From assembly GCA_020350905.1 (NCBI GenBank), contig CP070843.1, forward strand, positions 2,724,394 through 2,734,337: a DNA stretch of 9,944 nt, given 5' to 3'. Of the stretch, positions 1 to 6,596 are shown piece by piece (position 1 is the stretch's first letter; every line of letters begins with the position of its first letter). The notes below the pieces were generated by a model, which saw nothing but the letters and a program-made list of their open reading frames with translations, did not search any database and was not told the origin of the DNA. The DNA comes from Deltaproteobacteria bacterium (GTDB lineage Bacteria; Desulfobacterota; Syntrophobacteria; BM002). Both the position numbers and the translations under genes were made by a program.

Positions 1-207
1 TGCCCCCATTGCAGCGGCGGACTGAAAAGATTGATGTCTAGAAATAGTTTTCACCTCAAAGGCAGTGGCTGGTATGTAACCGACTATGCTGGCAAGAAAG
101 CCAGCAATCAACCGAGCAAGAGCTCGAGCGAAGCAAGCGGCAAGAAGGAGAAGGTTAGCAAGACTGAAAAGAGTGACTCCAGCAGCAAGAGTTCCTCGGA
201 ATCTTGA
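1..207 (+). CDS. FmdB-family zinc-ribbon protein, 3' part
   Basis: Frame 1 is open from the window edge to TGA at 205-207, giving the last 68 residues of a protein whose start lies upstream. It opens with CPHC, the second CxxC pair of a zinc ribbon, and continues with FHLKGSGWYVTDY, the hallmark that ends the FmdB_N (CxxC_CxxC_SSSS) domain. About 35 residues of low-complexity Ser/Lys/Glu tail follow, ending KSSSES, which is typical of this family. FmdB-type proteins are small putative regulatory proteins; the name comes from a methylotroph amide/urea regulator and the true role is generally unknown. The next gene is convergent (stop at 322), so this gene appears to end its transcript here. 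Family assignment is firm; function is not. Confidence 0.9.
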   Translation, partial: CPHCSGGLKRLMSRNSFHLKGSGWYVTDYAGKKASNQPSKSSSEASGKKEKVSKTEKSDSSSKSSSES

Positions 208-321
208 TAATCTTGAGAGCCTATTGTGGCTACCGTTGAAGCTGAAATCTCACCTAAAAGCGTTTCCATAACTCTTTCTGCGAAGTAAAAATTAGGGCGG
301 GATCAAACCCCACCATCCGTA

Positions 322-801
322 TTAATATTTTAATCCGCCCAATATCCCAATTTCCGAATCCCCTTTGCCTGCCACCAGATATTCCCACGTTTGCTCCGTG
401 AACAAATGCCGGGGAAACTGGGAAATAAGTCGGCCGGGTAGAGAGAGAGCGCAGCCAATGATTATGGTTTCAGCGACGACGATGACATAACCAGGACTGG
501 CACCGAATTCACCTTTGATTTCTTTCTTTTCCACCAATTCTCTCAGCTGCTCCAGTGTCAAACTGACGATATTCTTGTTGGCGTGAGGGCCAAGCAGTTG
601 CAGTGCCGCAGTGGTTGGTTTGAGTTGTCTCTGCACCTGGCGAAGCAGTGGCAAACCAACAGATTCCACCGGCAGTGAAGTCAGATTCGTTAATCGATCA
701 TCCTTACTCAACAACCAGACAGTAGGTCCTCTTCTGAGAAGGTGATGGTTAGTAAAGACTGACTTCGGAATACCGAAGCGGTTTTGTAAGAAGCCCAACA
801 A
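322..801 (-). CDS. RsmF C-terminal-domain-like (PUA-like) putative RNA-binding protein
   Basis: A small protein ending at TAA (322-324). The frame is open back to an ATG at 903 (193 aa), but that start would overlap the upstream methyltransferase gene by 92 bases, and the extra first 30 or so residues are Ser/Pro-rich and look like read-through of the other frame. Two adjacent TTG codons at 801 and 798 (minus strand) lie about 10 bases past the methyltransferase stop, with an AAAGGGAG stretch upstream. I choose 801, giving 159 aa. The recognisable part starts there: a RFGIP..VF segment, then RRGPTVWLLSK, and a hydrophobic GYVIVVAETIIIGCALSLPGR strand region. From memory of the family this resembles the RNA-binding module found C-terminal to RsmF/archaeal Trm4-like m5C methyltransferases. 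It probably acts with the methyltransferase encoded just upstream. A frameshift that split one longer protein is the main alternative. There is no catalytic motif, so it is unlikely to be an enzyme. Confidence 0.7.
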   Translation of the reverse strand: MLGFLQNRFGIPKSVFTNHHLLRRGPTVWLLSKDDRLTNLTSLPVESVGLPLLRQVQRQLKPTTAALQLLGPHANKNIVSLTLEQLRELVEKKEIKGEFGASPGYVIVVAETIIIGCALSLPGRLISQFPRHLFTEQTWEYLVAGKGDSEIGILGGLKY

Positions 802-811
802 ATTATTTCTC

Positions 812-1729
812 TCAGCTCCCTTTAACCACTCTGGCCAGGAAGAATCCCACTGTATCGAGTTGGTGGGGGTAGATGCGCCAACACTGCTTGATGGAGGGCT
901 CATAGGTCGTTTCCTTCCACCGGTTCAGTCCGGAGTTGTGGGGCAGGTCCAGAGCAATGGGCTGGATGATTGCCTCCCTGTTTTCCAACAGAAACTGGAC
1001 CACGCTTTCATTTTCCTCTGGATTATAGGTGCAGGTGGAATAAACAAGAGTGCCACCAGGATTGAGTAGATCAAACGATCTCAGGATAAGATCGCGCTGC
1101 AGTCTGAGGAGCTTTTCGCCAGCCGGGAGAGGTGGCCTGATCTTTCCTTGGGCGCCAAGGCGTAGTGTGCCCTCGGCGGAACAAGGCACATCCACCAAAA
1201 TCCGGTCAAAGGTAAATCGTTTGGGCAGGTGTTGGCCTGGATAGCGAACAAGGATGGTATTCGTGACGCCCAACCGTTTCAAATTGGCTCGGAGGGGAAT
1301 AAGACGGTTGGGCTTATTGTCGTTAGCGACAATTGTTCCCGTATTTTCCATCAGCTGAGCGAGCAAACTCGTTTTGCTCCCCGGGGAGGCACACAGGTCC
1401 AGTACCATATCTCCCGGCTGGGGACTGAGGGCAAGGGCAGCCAACACCGACGAGAGTGCCTGAGAGTGAAGGTGGCCCAGGGAGAACTCCAGAAGGTGAC
1501 CAGGCTGGCTAAGGTTTTGGGCGCGGAAAACCATGGGCAGGGGCTCTTCTTGCACGAGGAAGATACCGCGGTGCTCAAGTCGCACGCGGGTTTCGGTCAC
1601 ACTGGCCTTCAAGGTATTGATGCGCAAGTGTACAGGGAGAGGATTGGCTAACTTGCCGCAGAAGGCAGCGAAATCCGGAATCATCGCAGAGTATAAACGA
1701 AAGTACTCTTCAGGAGTTAGGTTGGTCAT
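812..1729 (-). CDS. RsmB/RsmF/NOP2-family RNA m5C methyltransferase
   Basis: A 305-aa SAM-dependent RNA (cytosine-5) methyltransferase of the Nol1/Nop2/Sun family. Visible in order: an N-terminal PVHLRINTLK segment (about residues 32-41), the pre-motif SLGHLHSQALSS, motif I DLCASPGSKT (111-120) for SAM binding, motif IV DVPCSAEGT (180-188) with C183, and motif VI STCTYNPEENE (231-241) with C233. In this family the motif VI cysteine attacks C6 of cytosine and the motif IV cysteine helps release the product; both are present, so the enzyme should be active. It lacks the N-terminal NusB-like domain of RsmB (16S C967) and ends about 15 residues after YPHQLDTVGFF, without the usual C-terminal RNA-binding domain of RsmF. 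That domain seems to be supplied by the next gene. The target (rRNA or tRNA) cannot be read from sequence. The start ATG lies 20 bases inside the upstream membrane-protein gene and has no clear Shine-Dalgarno, which suggests coupled translation. Confidence 0.9.
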   Translation of the reverse strand: MTNLTPEEYFRLYSAMIPDFAAFCGKLANPLPVHLRINTLKASVTETRVRLEHRGIFLVQEEPLPMVFRAQNLSQPGHLLEFSLGHLHSQALSSVLAALALSPQPGDMVLDLCASPGSKTSLLAQLMENTGTIVANDNKPNRLIPLRANLKRLGVTNTILVRYPGQHLPKRFTFDRILVDVPCSAEGTLRLGAQGKIRPPLPAGEKLLRLQRDLILRSFDLLNPGGTLVYSTCTYNPEENESVVQFLLENREAIIQPIALDLPHNSGLNRWKETTYEPSIKQCWRIYPHQLDTVGFFLARVVKGS

Positions 1730-2048
1730 GGGGATTTCTGAACCGGAGATCGCTTTTAGGGTCGCCGTGATCCTCTGGTTGGGAAGAGTCAGGAGTCAGC
1801 CGAGGACTATCTACAGCCGCTGGCGAATGACCTTGGCGCAGACGACCGATCATTCGTAGAATTACGCCGAGCAAGATGACGACGCTGATCAAGATGATCA
1901 AGTTGGAAGAAAAGAAGGTAAGGATAAACTGATACGGGTGCTCAAGGTCGTAGGCAGCCCGGCACAAAGAGATTCCCACAAAAAGAAAAAAGATGGACAG
2001 TATCGCGCTGGCAGTGGCTACTGTCCACCAGACCAGCGTCCTTACCAT
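1710..2048 (-). CDS. Small membrane protein with two predicted helices, unknown function
   Basis: 112 aa. Two hydrophobic segments are evident, at about residues 5-29 (VWWTVATASAILSIFFLFVG) and 42-65 (ending VVILLGVILRMIG), joined by a short polar loop (RAAYDLEHPYQF). A basic stop-transfer patch (RMIGRLRQG) follows, then a polar, Pro/Asp-rich, probably disordered tail of about 40 residues. The ATG overlaps the stop of the upstream kinase gene in ATGGTAA and has GGGAG about 7 bases upstream, so translation is probably coupled. Its last 20 bases overlap the methyltransferase start. I do not recognise a family. The position right after a soluble sensor kinase suggests a membrane partner or anchor, but that is inference only. 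The overlap into the methyltransferase probably explains the unusual tail composition. Confidence 0.7.
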   Translation of the reverse strand: MVRTLVWWTVATASAILSIFFLFVGISLCRAAYDLEHPYQFILTFFSSNLIILISVVILLGVILRMIGRLRQGHSPAAVDSPRLTPDSSQPEDHGDPKSDLRFRNPHDQPNS

Positions 2049-3460
2049 ATTATTCTCCCTGTTGCCTCTCGGTCATCAGTAACAGCGGTTTGGTCCTGTG
2101 GTTGCGGCAGAATGAAGTAAAAATTGTTTCCGTATTTCTGAGGCTCTACTCCCACTTCACCCCCATGGATCTCAATTATGTGCTTGACAAAGTGCAAGCC
2201 GTGGCCCGTGCCGATTTCGAATTCGCTCGCGGGGCTTCTATAGCCCTCATCAAAAAGGCGATCACCTTCATCAACTTCTATTGGTGCGCCGGTGGTGAAG
2301 ACAGTGAATTTTACTCCATCTACACCCTGGTCAAAATGGTCTTTCAAACGTCTCTTGCCATAGGAAACAAACTTGACCCGATAGCCGTACTCGTCTTGGA
2401 TCTCCTCGGTATACTTCACGGCATTGGAGAAGAAATTGTCATAAACTTGGGCTAAAAGCCCCTTATCAACACCCAATTCCAGCAGTTCGTCGGGAACTTC
2501 ATCCAACCTGTTATCCACCTTGATATCTTTTTGTTTGAACTGCGGCAAATAACGAGCCAGGGTGGGCTCGATGATTTCCGTGCGAAAGTTGCACCGTTGT
2601 TTGCGTAGCACATAGGTGCCGTGCTTAAAGTGGTCACGGCGTAGCAAGGTTTCCAGGTACAGGCTGGTACGCTCGTAATGCCTCTCCATCTCTTTTCTTG
2701 ATTCATCCAGAGACTCGATGTTGTTCCCAAGTGCATGGTAAATATCCCTGAGCTTTTGGCAGGTCCGATCATCAATCTCTGGACAAAACGATACCAGTTC
2801 ACGAACCTTTTCCTGGATCGCAGCCTCCTCTTTGATACGGTTCCTGAGTTTTTTTAAGAACAACCGATAGTAAATATTAGGAGAGATTACATTGTGATCA
2901 ATGTCCGCAACCAGTTGGTTAATGAACTTAATATGGTGTAGGTTCTGATGAATCAGCTGTTTTTGATGGAGATTGTAGCCGATGCGATTGGTAAATTTCT
3001 CGAGAAAAAAACGTTGTTGATCGCTTATTTTTTCAGCAGGGAATATTTCAAACATACCGAGGATTTCTTTTAGATGCTGAAATGGCAGAAGTTCGCCCAC
3101 CGCCCTGTTTCCTCGAATGGGGATGACATACGAACTATCTGTAAAGTAAGGGTCTTCCTGGACCACGACCTCTGGATTCCCGGCGGAGGAATCCTTCTCG
3201 AGGCCGTTGGTGCTGGAGCACATGAGACTAAAAGTCTCGCCATCTTGAGCAAGCAGGTAGAGGCGCGTGTCGAGATCGAAGAATTCTTTGGGTACAAGAG
3301 TGGAGACGAGATAGAGATTGTCCAAGGTGGTGTATTCTTGAGCCAGGTCAAAAAAAGAGGCAAAGGCCTCTTCCTGACGGCGCTCGAAGTTGTAAAGATT
3401 ATAGCTTTCTAGCTTTTCCCGTATTCTTACGCGCACACTTTCCATCTTACTGCTGTGCAT
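2042..3460 (-). CDS. Atypical soluble sensor histidine kinase (HATPase_c C-terminus)
   Basis: 472 aa with no membrane segment or signal peptide. Residues about 20-175 form an N-terminal sensory region that looks GAF-like (strand patterns LDTRLYLLAQDGETFSLM and SYVIPIRGNRAVGELLPF), not confidently assigned. A helical region with HQKQLIHQNLHHIKFINQLVADIDHNVISPN (about 166-195) occupies the place of the dimerisation/phospho-acceptor helix; H189 in DIDHN is the best candidate acceptor, though the context is not the standard HExxNPL. A long charged helical stretch follows (205-280). The C-terminus is a GHKL ATPase: N-box DNFFSNAVKYT (N346), G1-like TTGAPI (391-394), DEGYRS lid (404-409), G2 GTGHGLHFVKHIIEIHGG (417-434). 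The G1 aspartate that normally contacts adenine is Thr389. The start at 3460 is supported by GAGGGGG 4 bases upstream; an internal ATG at residue 6 has no such signal. It is first in a four-gene unit with no response regulator nearby. Confidence 0.85.
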   Translation of the reverse strand: MHSSKMESVRVRIREKLESYNLYNFERRQEEAFASFFDLAQEYTTLDNLYLVSTLVPKEFFDLDTRLYLLAQDGETFSLMCSSTNGLEKDSSAGNPEVVVQEDPYFTDSSYVIPIRGNRAVGELLPFQHLKEILGMFEIFPAEKISDQQRFFLEKFTNRIGYNLHQKQLIHQNLHHIKFINQLVADIDHNVISPNIYYRLFLKKLRNRIKEEAAIQEKVRELVSFCPEIDDRTCQKLRDIYHALGNNIESLDESRKEMERHYERTSLYLETLLRRDHFKHGTYVLRKQRCNFRTEIIEPTLARYLPQFKQKDIKVDNRLDEVPDELLELGVDKGLLAQVYDNFFSNAVKYTEEIQDEYGYRVKFVSYGKRRLKDHFDQGVDGVKFTVFTTGAPIEVDEGDRLFDEGYRSPASEFEIGTGHGLHFVKHIIEIHGGEVGVEPQKYGNNFYFILPQPQDQTAVTDDREATGRIIW

Positions 3461-3566
3461 CTGACCCCCTCTGTTTAGACCTCCAGGGCAAAAACCTGGG
3501 TTCTTCGTCTCGTCTCAAGTGCATACTGCTTGCTCGAATCACACAATCGGAGCAAATATGCTGTAT

Positions 3567-3578
3567 TAGTCCGGACTA
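3567..3578. promoter_or_regulatory. Perfect 12-base palindrome TAGTCCGGACTA, possible operator
   Basis: TAGTCCGGACTA reads the same on both strands and lies about 110 bases upstream of the start of the 2042-3460 kinase operon. It could be a dimeric regulator site. No second copy was seen in the window, and a 12-base palindrome can arise by chance, so this is only a candidate. Confidence 0.2.
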
Positions 3579-3639
3579 GCTTCATTTATAAAATTACGAG
3601 GGGAGGAATTCAAGCTTAAAAGTCGCTACGTGCTTTGCT

Positions 3640-3836
3640 GCCCGGATTAGTCATGAACCGCAATGGATTCATGAACAATCCGCCCTAACGGGCTTCGACT
3701 CCGACCATTTGAGGTTCCCGCTCAGGGCTAGCCTTGAGCAAGGTGTGAAACACAGAGTGGAAACCTGCATGAAAGCAAACAGCTCTATTGTAGGTACTGA
3801 TTCACAAATCCCCAGGATTCGTGAATAATGCAGGCT
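3640..3836. repeat. Paired related hairpins, possible degenerate MITE-like element
   Basis: Two stem-loops bracket about 200 bases of non-coding DNA. The left one (3643-3682) has a 15-bp stem with two mismatches and a 10-base loop, arms CGGATTAGTCATGAA and TTCATGAACAATCCG. The right one (3800-3826) has a 12-bp stem with one mismatch and a 3-base loop, arms ATTCACAAATCC and GGATTCGTGAAT, continuing into AATGCAGGCT. The outer edges (GCCCGGATTAGTCATGAA at left, TTCGTGAATAATGCAGGC at right) are inverted repeats of each other at about 14 of 18 positions, and both resemble the terminal inverted repeat of the element at 7331-7515. No transposase fragment lies inside. A decayed miniature transposable element is the best explanation; RNA structure in the kinase leader is the alternative. 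Confidence 0.5.
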
Positions 3837-3868
3837 GGAGATACTTGTCTGCAGGGATGCGGCAATTG

Positions 3869-5002
3869 CTATTTTTGTTGGCTCGAGCGAGGTATAGGTA
3901 GTGTTATTATGAGGCTGGCGTGCTGGTCGTTGCTGTTCCTGATGACCACGTTACCACCATGTTGGCTAATAATTTGCTGAGAAACAGGGATTCCGATTCC
4001 ACCGTCAAAAGCAGGCTCACGGTAAAAAGGGAAAAACAGTTGACATTCATCGAAGGGCCCGGGATTGAGATGTATACCATCAATTTCGATAATCACATAC
4101 CTATGATTGAGGGCAGAGGTGATGGTGAGCCTGCCGCCGTCCCCCATGCCTCGTATGGTGGTTCTTATGATGGAACGGAGGCCCTCTTCAACCAAGTGTC
4201 GATCCAATTCTAATTCAGGTAGCTTGTGACTCAGTCTCGTGCTGATCTCAATTCCCCTATGATGGAATTCGTGGTTAAGTTGGTTGAGAACCTTGGTAAG
4301 GATGGCATTGATATCGGCGGGAGCTGGATGCAATTTTATGCGCTTGAACCCATCCAAAACTCGATTGACAGTCTCTTCCAGCCTTGATACTTCCTTCAGG
4401 ATAATCTCCAGATGGGCGCGACCTGGATCATCCGAAGTCATTCGTCGGCCGAGCAAGCGGGCAAAACCGCCAATGGAGGTCAGGGGGTTCCGAATCTCGT
4501 GGGCGACGCCCAAAGACATGTCGTTTAGGACCTTTATTCTTTCTGTGAGTATCAACTGATCTTCCAAATGTTTTCTGGCAGTGATGTCAAAGATGAAGCC
4601 GTCGATACATTGAATCCTGTTGTTGTGGGTAATTGGGATGGTGTGGTTAATGATATGACGCGCCGTCTGATCACGGTGGATAATTCGGTATTCCAGCGTA
4701 AGATCTTTCCCCTCTTTCAAGTAGAGTTCTCTGCTGAGGCGAACTCGTTGCCGATCTTCTGGATGGATATGGTTGACCCAGAAAAGATTATCTTTTTTGA
4801 TTTCCTCCTTACTGTAGCCAAAGACCTTCAGGCAATAAGGGCTGATGTAGAGGGTTCGCAGTTGGTTGTCCAGGCTATAGGCCACCACGGGCGCGTTTTC
4901 GAACAACCGCTGGTATCGTTGCTGGCAGTCTTCCGACTCTATGGTTGGCTCCGGATCGGTTCGGCCGCTGAGGTTGAGACTTGGGTGCGGAGGAGATCCC
5001 AT
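3869..5002 (-). CDS. PAS-domain sensor histidine kinase with degenerate ATPase domain
   Basis: 377 aa, no membrane helices, so a cytoplasmic sensor. Residues about 28-142 form a PAS fold (LFENAPVVAYSLD, YISPYCLKVFGYSKEEI, HIHPEDRQRV, EYRIIHRD, GFIFDITARK). A HisKA domain follows, with the textbook H-box GVAHEIRNPLTSIGGFARLL; H168 is the phospho-acceptor. The catalytic domain (about 225-370) aligns in length and in the closing GGIGIPVSQQIISQHGGNVVI (333-353), but its N-box reads GLRSIIRTTIRGMGDGG (274-290), where the invariant Mg/ATP-binding asparagines are gone. The G1 box is IDGIHLNPG instead of DxGxGI. PFYREPAFDGG retains the lid pattern. ATP binding is therefore doubtful; it may be a phosphatase or a partner activated by another kinase. 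Start ATG at 5002 has only a weak GGGA 8-10 bases upstream. No response regulator is adjacent. Confidence 0.88.
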   Translation of the reverse strand: MGSPPHPSLNLSGRTDPEPTIESEDCQQRYQRLFENAPVVAYSLDNQLRTLYISPYCLKVFGYSKEEIKKDNLFWVNHIHPEDRQRVRLSRELYLKEGKDLTLEYRIIHRDQTARHIINHTIPITHNNRIQCIDGFIFDITARKHLEDQLILTERIKVLNDMSLGVAHEIRNPLTSIGGFARLLGRRMTSDDPGRAHLEIILKEVSRLEETVNRVLDGFKRIKLHPAPADINAILTKVLNQLNHEFHHRGIEISTRLSHKLPELELDRHLVEEGLRSIIRTTIRGMGDGGRLTITSALNHRYVIIEIDGIHLNPGPFDECQLFFPFYREPAFDGGIGIPVSQQIISQHGGNVVIRNSNDQHASLIITLPIPRSSQQK

Positions 5003-5140
5003 GAGGCTTTTCCCGGAATCAGATCCGTTGACTTATGCAGATATCCGAAGATATTGGCTGGTATTCGCAGCGGAGTGTAAAATATTTTTTCGCTATTCAC
5101 AAGAAAAAAATGTAAAAAGGTCGAAATAACCGCATTTTAT

Positions 5141-5221
5141 TATAATATGATACGTTCAGTGTCACCTATGCTCTCGGTGATCTCTGCGGTTGAAACACCA
5201 CGGTATTATTCCGGAGGAGGT
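5141..5221 (+). promoter_or_regulatory. Probable -10 box and strong ribosome binding site of the flavin oxidoreductase gene
   Basis: An exact TATAAT lies at 5141-5146 in an AT-rich stretch, 81 bases before the start codon. No good -35 hexamer sits 16-18 bases upstream, so the promoter is either activator-dependent or only apparent. GGAGGAGGT at 5213-5221 is a near-perfect Shine-Dalgarno sequence 5 bases before ATG 5227 and fixes that start. The 5003-5226 spacer is divergent and also serves the PAS-kinase gene on the other strand. Confidence 0.45.
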
Positions 5222-5226
5222 GTACC

Positions 5227-6345
5227 ATGGCTACCCTCACGAATCTTTTCTCAGAAATAAAACTTGGAAGACACACATTGAAAAACCGTCTCACCATGGC
5301 GCCGCTCTATCTGGGCTATGCCGGCGAAGGTGGAACGGTGAGCACACTGTTGTTGGATTACTACCGCGCCATGGCCCAGAGCGGTGTAGCCATGGTGGTG
5401 GTTGAGAATGCAACTGTTGACCATCCCACCGGCAGCGGTTCCAATCGAACAATAAGAGCGGATACTGATGATAATCTAGAGGGATTGGCACAGCTTGCTG
5501 CAACCATAAAGCAAGAAGGGCCTTTGGCTTGTTTGCAAATCAACCATGCGGGACGTTTTGCCGGGACACCGGAGCCGGTGGCACCCTCCTCTGTGGAGAC
5601 ATTTGGTGGTAGCCCCAAAGCGCTGAGCAAGAAAGAGATGGAGGGACTGGTAGATAAGTTCGCCCGTGCTGCACTCCGAGTGAAGAAAGCCGGATTCGAC
5701 ATGGTGGAACTACATGGTGGTACCGGTTATCTACTGGCCCAGTTTGTTTCGCCGAGGACCAACAAAAGGGAGGATGAATACGGCGGTTCCCTGGAACACC
5801 GCCAAAGGTTTCCACTGGAGGTAGTCGCCACCGTAAGGGACGTAGTTGGAGATTATCCGGTGGGCTATCGATTCTTGGCGGACGAATGGTTGCCTAATGG
5901 TCTCAAGCTGGAGGAGTCGACCAGGTTTGCCAAAGCGCTGGCGGCTGCCGGTATAGTATATATCTCGGTTATGGGTGGAACCTATGAATCCTTTTTCTTA
6001 CCGGAAATTGTGGAAAAGTCGAAAAATAAGGGTTACATGGTTGGCCTGGCTGCGGCCATCAAAAAAAAGGTAAAGGTTCCGATCATAACCGCTGGCAGGA
6101 TTGACACCGGCGAAGTGGCTGAGCACGTTGTAAGCAGCGGGAAGGCGGATTTGATTGGGCTGGCGCGGGTTTTGTGGACAGATCCACAATGGCCTGAAAA
6201 GGTGAAGCAGGGCAGGGAAAACGAGATCCTGCATTGCGACCCTGAATGTGACACCTGTATTCAATTGGTAATGAAGGGAAAACCAGCCTTTTGCGTGCGC
6301 TGGCCGCACGAGAAAATGCGCATCTGGAAGGATAAGTTTGTTTAG
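5227..6345 (+). CDS. NADH:flavin oxidoreductase, Old Yellow Enzyme family, with C-terminal Fe-S cysteines
   Basis: 372 aa, an FMN-dependent TIM barrel that reduces activated C=C bonds (enones, enoates or enoyl-CoA type). N-terminal LFSEIKLGRHTLKNRLTMAPL is the FMN-binding strand 1 pattern. QINHAGR (104-110) is the conserved substrate-side motif. ELHGGTGYLLAQFVSPRTN and REDEYGGS (161-188) form the family signature, except that the usual HGAHG is HGGTG, so the second histidine is Thr166. ITAGRI and LIGLARVLWTDPQWP (309-323) are the phosphate-binding end. The C-terminus carries C337, C341, C344 and C356 (C-x3-C-x2-C-x10-C), resembling the [4Fe-4S] site of 2,4-dienoyl-CoA reductase (DCR)-type enzymes but with the spacing reversed. 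The FAD/NADPH domain of DCR/TMADH-type enzymes (about 650 aa) is absent, so electrons must come directly or from a partner protein. The ferredoxin gene downstream is a candidate partner. Substrate unknown. Confidence 0.9.
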   Translation: MATLTNLFSEIKLGRHTLKNRLTMAPLYLGYAGEGGTVSTLLLDYYRAMAQSGVAMVVVENATVDHPTGSGSNRTIRADTDDNLEGLAQLAATIKQEGPLACLQINHAGRFAGTPEPVAPSSVETFGGSPKALSKKEMEGLVDKFARAALRVKKAGFDMVELHGGTGYLLAQFVSPRTNKREDEYGGSLEHRQRFPLEVVATVRDVVGDYPVGYRFLADEWLPNGLKLEESTRFAKALAAAGIVYISVMGGTYESFFLPEIVEKSKNKGYMVGLAAAIKKKVKVPIITAGRIDTGEVAEHVVSSGKADLIGLARVLWTDPQWPEKVKQGRENEILHCDPECDTCIQLVMKGKPAFCVRWPHEKMRIWKDKFV

Positions 6346-6425
6346 GTCCGGCACAGGGTAAGAAAGAACTGGAGCAGAGGGAAAATCAAAGATGTAGAAT
6401 TCCATGTAACTGCGTCTTTCTTCAA

Positions 6426-6449
6426 CACTCCAATACTCCAGCACTCCAT
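6426..6449. repeat. Three tandem 8-base units (YACTCCAN)
   Basis: CACTCCAA, TACTCCAG and CACTCCAT follow each other without a gap in the spacer between the oxidoreductase and the short-chain dehydrogenase. Read on the minus strand these are TGGAGTxx repeats. The array is short and probably a simple-sequence expansion. An open frame that runs through it on the minus strand is not a real gene. Confidence 0.5.
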
Positions 6450-6537
6450 AGACAGTAGGGTGGTTATCGTCCACCAAAGAGGTCCAGGTCGAGTGACATT
6501 CTCCCGGGAAATCTAATAGCTTGATAACATGAATAAA

Positions 6538-6588
6538 TTGCATTTTTTGCCCATTTTTTGCTATACCAAGAATGGGTAAAAAAGAGGT
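6538..6588 (+). promoter_or_regulatory. Candidate promoter, operator-like inverted repeat and RBS for the dehydrogenase gene
   Basis: TTGCAT (6538-6543) and TATACC (6562-6567) are spaced 18 bases apart and could be sigma-70 boxes. The 6-base inverted repeat CCCATT (6550-6555) / AATGGG (6571-6576) brackets the putative -10, as an operator would. AAGAGGT at 6582-6588 is a ribosome binding site 8 bases before ATG 6597. The RBS is good; the promoter and operator are tentative. Confidence 0.35.
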
Positions 6589-6596
6589 TTCGACTA

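Larger units (their letters stand above)
3461..3868. other. Non-coding spacer between the two kinase genes
   Basis: 408 bases with no credible coding frame. It is the leader of the 2042-3460 kinase, with the ribosome binding site (CCCCCTC on the + strand) at 3465-3471, and the trailer of the 3869-5002 kinase. Besides the two related hairpins at 3640-3836 (listed separately), it holds a 12-base perfect palindrome at 3567-3578. I see no convincing sigma-70 promoter and no hairpin followed by a T-run on either strand. Confidence 0.6.

Noticed and set aside
86..271. Arg/Ala-rich 61-aa frame
   Set aside because: Overlaps the FmdB gene in another frame; the basic composition comes from reading AGCAAG repeats out of frame.
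295..340. GGGCGG...CCGCCC inverted repeat between the convergent FmdB and PUA-like genes, considered as a bidirectional terminator
   Set aside because: The arms pair over only six perfect bases, with a loop of more than 30 bases and no clear T-run, and the right arm lies inside the coding end of the minus-strand gene.
1229..1651. 140-aa + strand open frame opposite the methyltransferase
   Set aside because: The minus frame carries SAM and catalytic motifs, so this is a shadow.
3483..3499. CCAGG...CCTGG hairpin near the kinase start
   Set aside because: Five-base stem with a loop of seven; too weak to call, although a similar AAAAACCTGG string recurs near 7520.
4568..5080. 170-aa + strand open frame
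   Set aside because: Antisense to the PAS-histidine kinase, which has clear PAS and HisKA motifs in its own frame.
5998..6543. 181-aa open frame on the minus strand
   Set aside because: Most of it is antisense to the well-supported flavin oxidoreductase, and the remainder runs through the TGGAGT tandem units. It shows no domain and no ribosome binding site.
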